From: Pseudomonadota bacterium
GTDB lineage: Bacteria; Pseudomonadota; Alphaproteobacteria; Rhizobiales; Xanthobacteraceae
Length of the DNA: 22,324 nucleotides
Direction: 5' to 3'
Assembly (NCBI GenBank): GCA_963205465.1
Contig: CAUJKG010000103.1
Location: forward strand, 1-22,324
Shown: positions 21,649-22,324 of the stretch, piece by piece
Position numbering within the stretch: position 1 is the first letter of the stretch
Layout of the letters: every line of letters begins with the position of its first letter
The notes under the pieces: generated by a model
Database searches by the model: none
What the model was told of the DNA's origin: nothing
The model's input: the letters and a program-made list of their open reading frames with translations, nothing else
Made by a program: the position numbers and the translations under genes

Positions 21649-21673
21649 AAACGCGAGCGTCGTCTCCGGTTCC
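21649..21673 (-). promoter_or_regulatory. Possible EcfG (general stress) promoter of HPF-like copy 1
   Basis: GGAAC (21673-21669) and CGTTT (21653-21649) on the minus strand. The rhizobial EcfG/RpoE2 consensus is GGAAC, 16-17 bases, CGTT; here the spacer is 15, or the TT is reached after 18 if the following T is used. It lies about 35 bases before the start codon. Weak on spacing, good on location. Confidence 0.3.
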
Positions 21674-21735
21674 GGCAAATTTGTGTCGCGGCGCGAATGT
21701 ACCCCTGCGGCGAAATGGAACGGTGCGACGAAGGG

Positions 21736-22314
21736 CTAATGCCCGGTTTGCCGCACCCAGACTTTCACCGCGATGGGGCCGTCCGCGGTGTTGTCTTCCA
21801 CGTAAAATGCTTGCGCGCCGCTCACCAGGTAGTCGAAATCCCCGGCGACGATGGCGTCGCGATGAAAGTAGAGCCGGCTGCCGTCGTGGCGAACGAGATA
21901 GCCGAAATCCTGTAGCGGATAGACTTCGCAGACCTCGCCGAGAAAGCCGAGATCGGCGCGCTCGGCGATATCGAGGTTGGTGGCATGAATGATCTTCAGG
22001 TCGCGCAGCGATTGTTCGGCGAGCGTGAACGCACTGTCGATGGCCTCCTGCAAGTCGGGCGATCGGTAGCTTTGCGCGTTTTCATCGGGCTCGTGCGAAA
22101 CCACCACGCTTTCCAGACCCGGGATGCGCAACTCGATGCGAACGGCAGGCGGGATCAATTGATTGACGTGATAGGCGCGCCGCGCGACGCGCACGCGGCA
22201 GGAAGAAAGTCTGCGGTCGATCTTTTCGAGAACGGCGACGCGGGCGCGGTTGGCATTTTCGGCCGCCTGCGACTTGGCGATGTTATGATAGGAAATATCG
22301 AGGGCTGTCTGCAT
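21736..22314 (-). CDS. HPF/RaiA domain fused to a cold-shock-like domain (copy 2)
   Basis: A 192-residue paralogue of the gene just downstream, with the same two domains. The N-terminal S30AE-like part has LDISYHNIAKSQAAE, LEKIDRRLSSCRVRV, IPPAVRIELRIPG and SHEPDE. The cold-shock-like part reads FLGEVCEVYPLQDFGYLV, LYFHRDAI, GDFDYLVSG, GPIAVKVWV. Both copies keep Pro-Pro and HEPD at the same places. The start is ATG 22314, with GGAG five bases upstream at the very edge of the window, so its promoter is not seen. The two genes are 119 bases apart on the same strand, consistent with a tandem duplication that has since diverged. Domain calls rest on motif resemblance by eye. Confidence 0.83.
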   Translation of the reverse strand: MQTALDISYHNIAKSQAAENANRARVAVLEKIDRRLSSCRVRVARRAYHVNQLIPPAVRIELRIPGLESVVVSHEPDENAQSYRSPDLQEAIDSAFTLAEQSLRDLKIIHATNLDIAERADLGFLGEVCEVYPLQDFGYLVRHDGSRLYFHRDAIVAGDFDYLVSGAQAFYVEDNTADGPIAVKVWVRQTGH

Positions 22315-22324
22315 CTTCGCTCCG

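Noticed and set aside
1..22324. Mobile elements, CRISPR arrays, tRNA or rRNA genes
   Set aside because: No transposase, integrase, regularly spaced repeats, tRNA-like fold or rRNA sequence was recognised on reading; a tRNAscan or ISfinder search was not possible here.

Overview
The window reads as chromosomal housekeeping DNA of a GC-rich alphaproteobacterium of the order Hyphomicrobiales (Rhizobiales), closest in style to the Bradyrhizobium/Rhodopseudomonas/Pseudolabrys group. The evidence is the split F0 ATP synthase operon with separate b and b' subunits, a CcrM-type GANTC methyltransferase, an alphaproteobacterial SOS box (GAAC-N7-GAAC), and an intergenic CATCCTGAGGAG-type repeat common in Bradyrhizobium relatives. 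No rRNA, tRNA, CRISPR array, insertion sequence or prophage gene was seen. No gap between genes exceeds 300 bases.

Layout. (1) 1-4100, plus strand: the tail of an envelope-protein gene, a coupled pair of exported M16 peptidase-like proteins (one catalytic, one lacking the zinc motif), then a lipoprotein with a Lys-Pro/Pro-Gln tail, closed by a strong terminator. (2) 4234-6776, minus strand: F0 ATP synthase operon atpI-atpB-atpE-b'-b. (3) 6777-6974: an unusually structured region with two candidate promoters, a 15-bp RNA-type stem-loop, a terminator-like hairpin and three clustered GANTC sites. (4) 6975-11811, minus strand: smc, a DsbA-like thiol oxidoreductase and a DUF721 protein. (5) 11850-13405, plus strand: mutY overlapping a RidA-family gene, then a terminator. 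(6) 13417-16258, plus strand: a transglutaminase-like protein and a YbaL/Kef-type cation/proton antiporter. (7) 16265-17413, minus strand: ccrM. (8) 17524-19142, minus strand: a SplB-like (PA0069-family) radical SAM gene overlapping a VOC/glyoxalase-fold gene, with a promoter overlapped by a LexA-type box. (9) 19307-20857, plus strand: a degenerate glycosyltransferase-like gene and a MarR-GNAT fusion behind a palindromic operator. (10) 20858-22314: a mosaic of palindromic repeats, then two tandem minus-strand paralogues that each fuse an HPF/RaiA ribosome-hibernation domain to a cold-shock-like domain.

How the genes fit together. Several loci concern genome upkeep: smc, mutY, ccrM and the SOS-box radical SAM gene. 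The atp genes build the membrane proton channel; the F1 genes must lie elsewhere, as is usual in this class. The M16 pair and the lipoprotein act in the envelope. The most notable items are the tandem HPF-cold-shock fusions, the LexA-type box on the radical SAM operon, the structured smc-atp junction, and the hairpin plus GANTC sites at the 5' end of ccrM.
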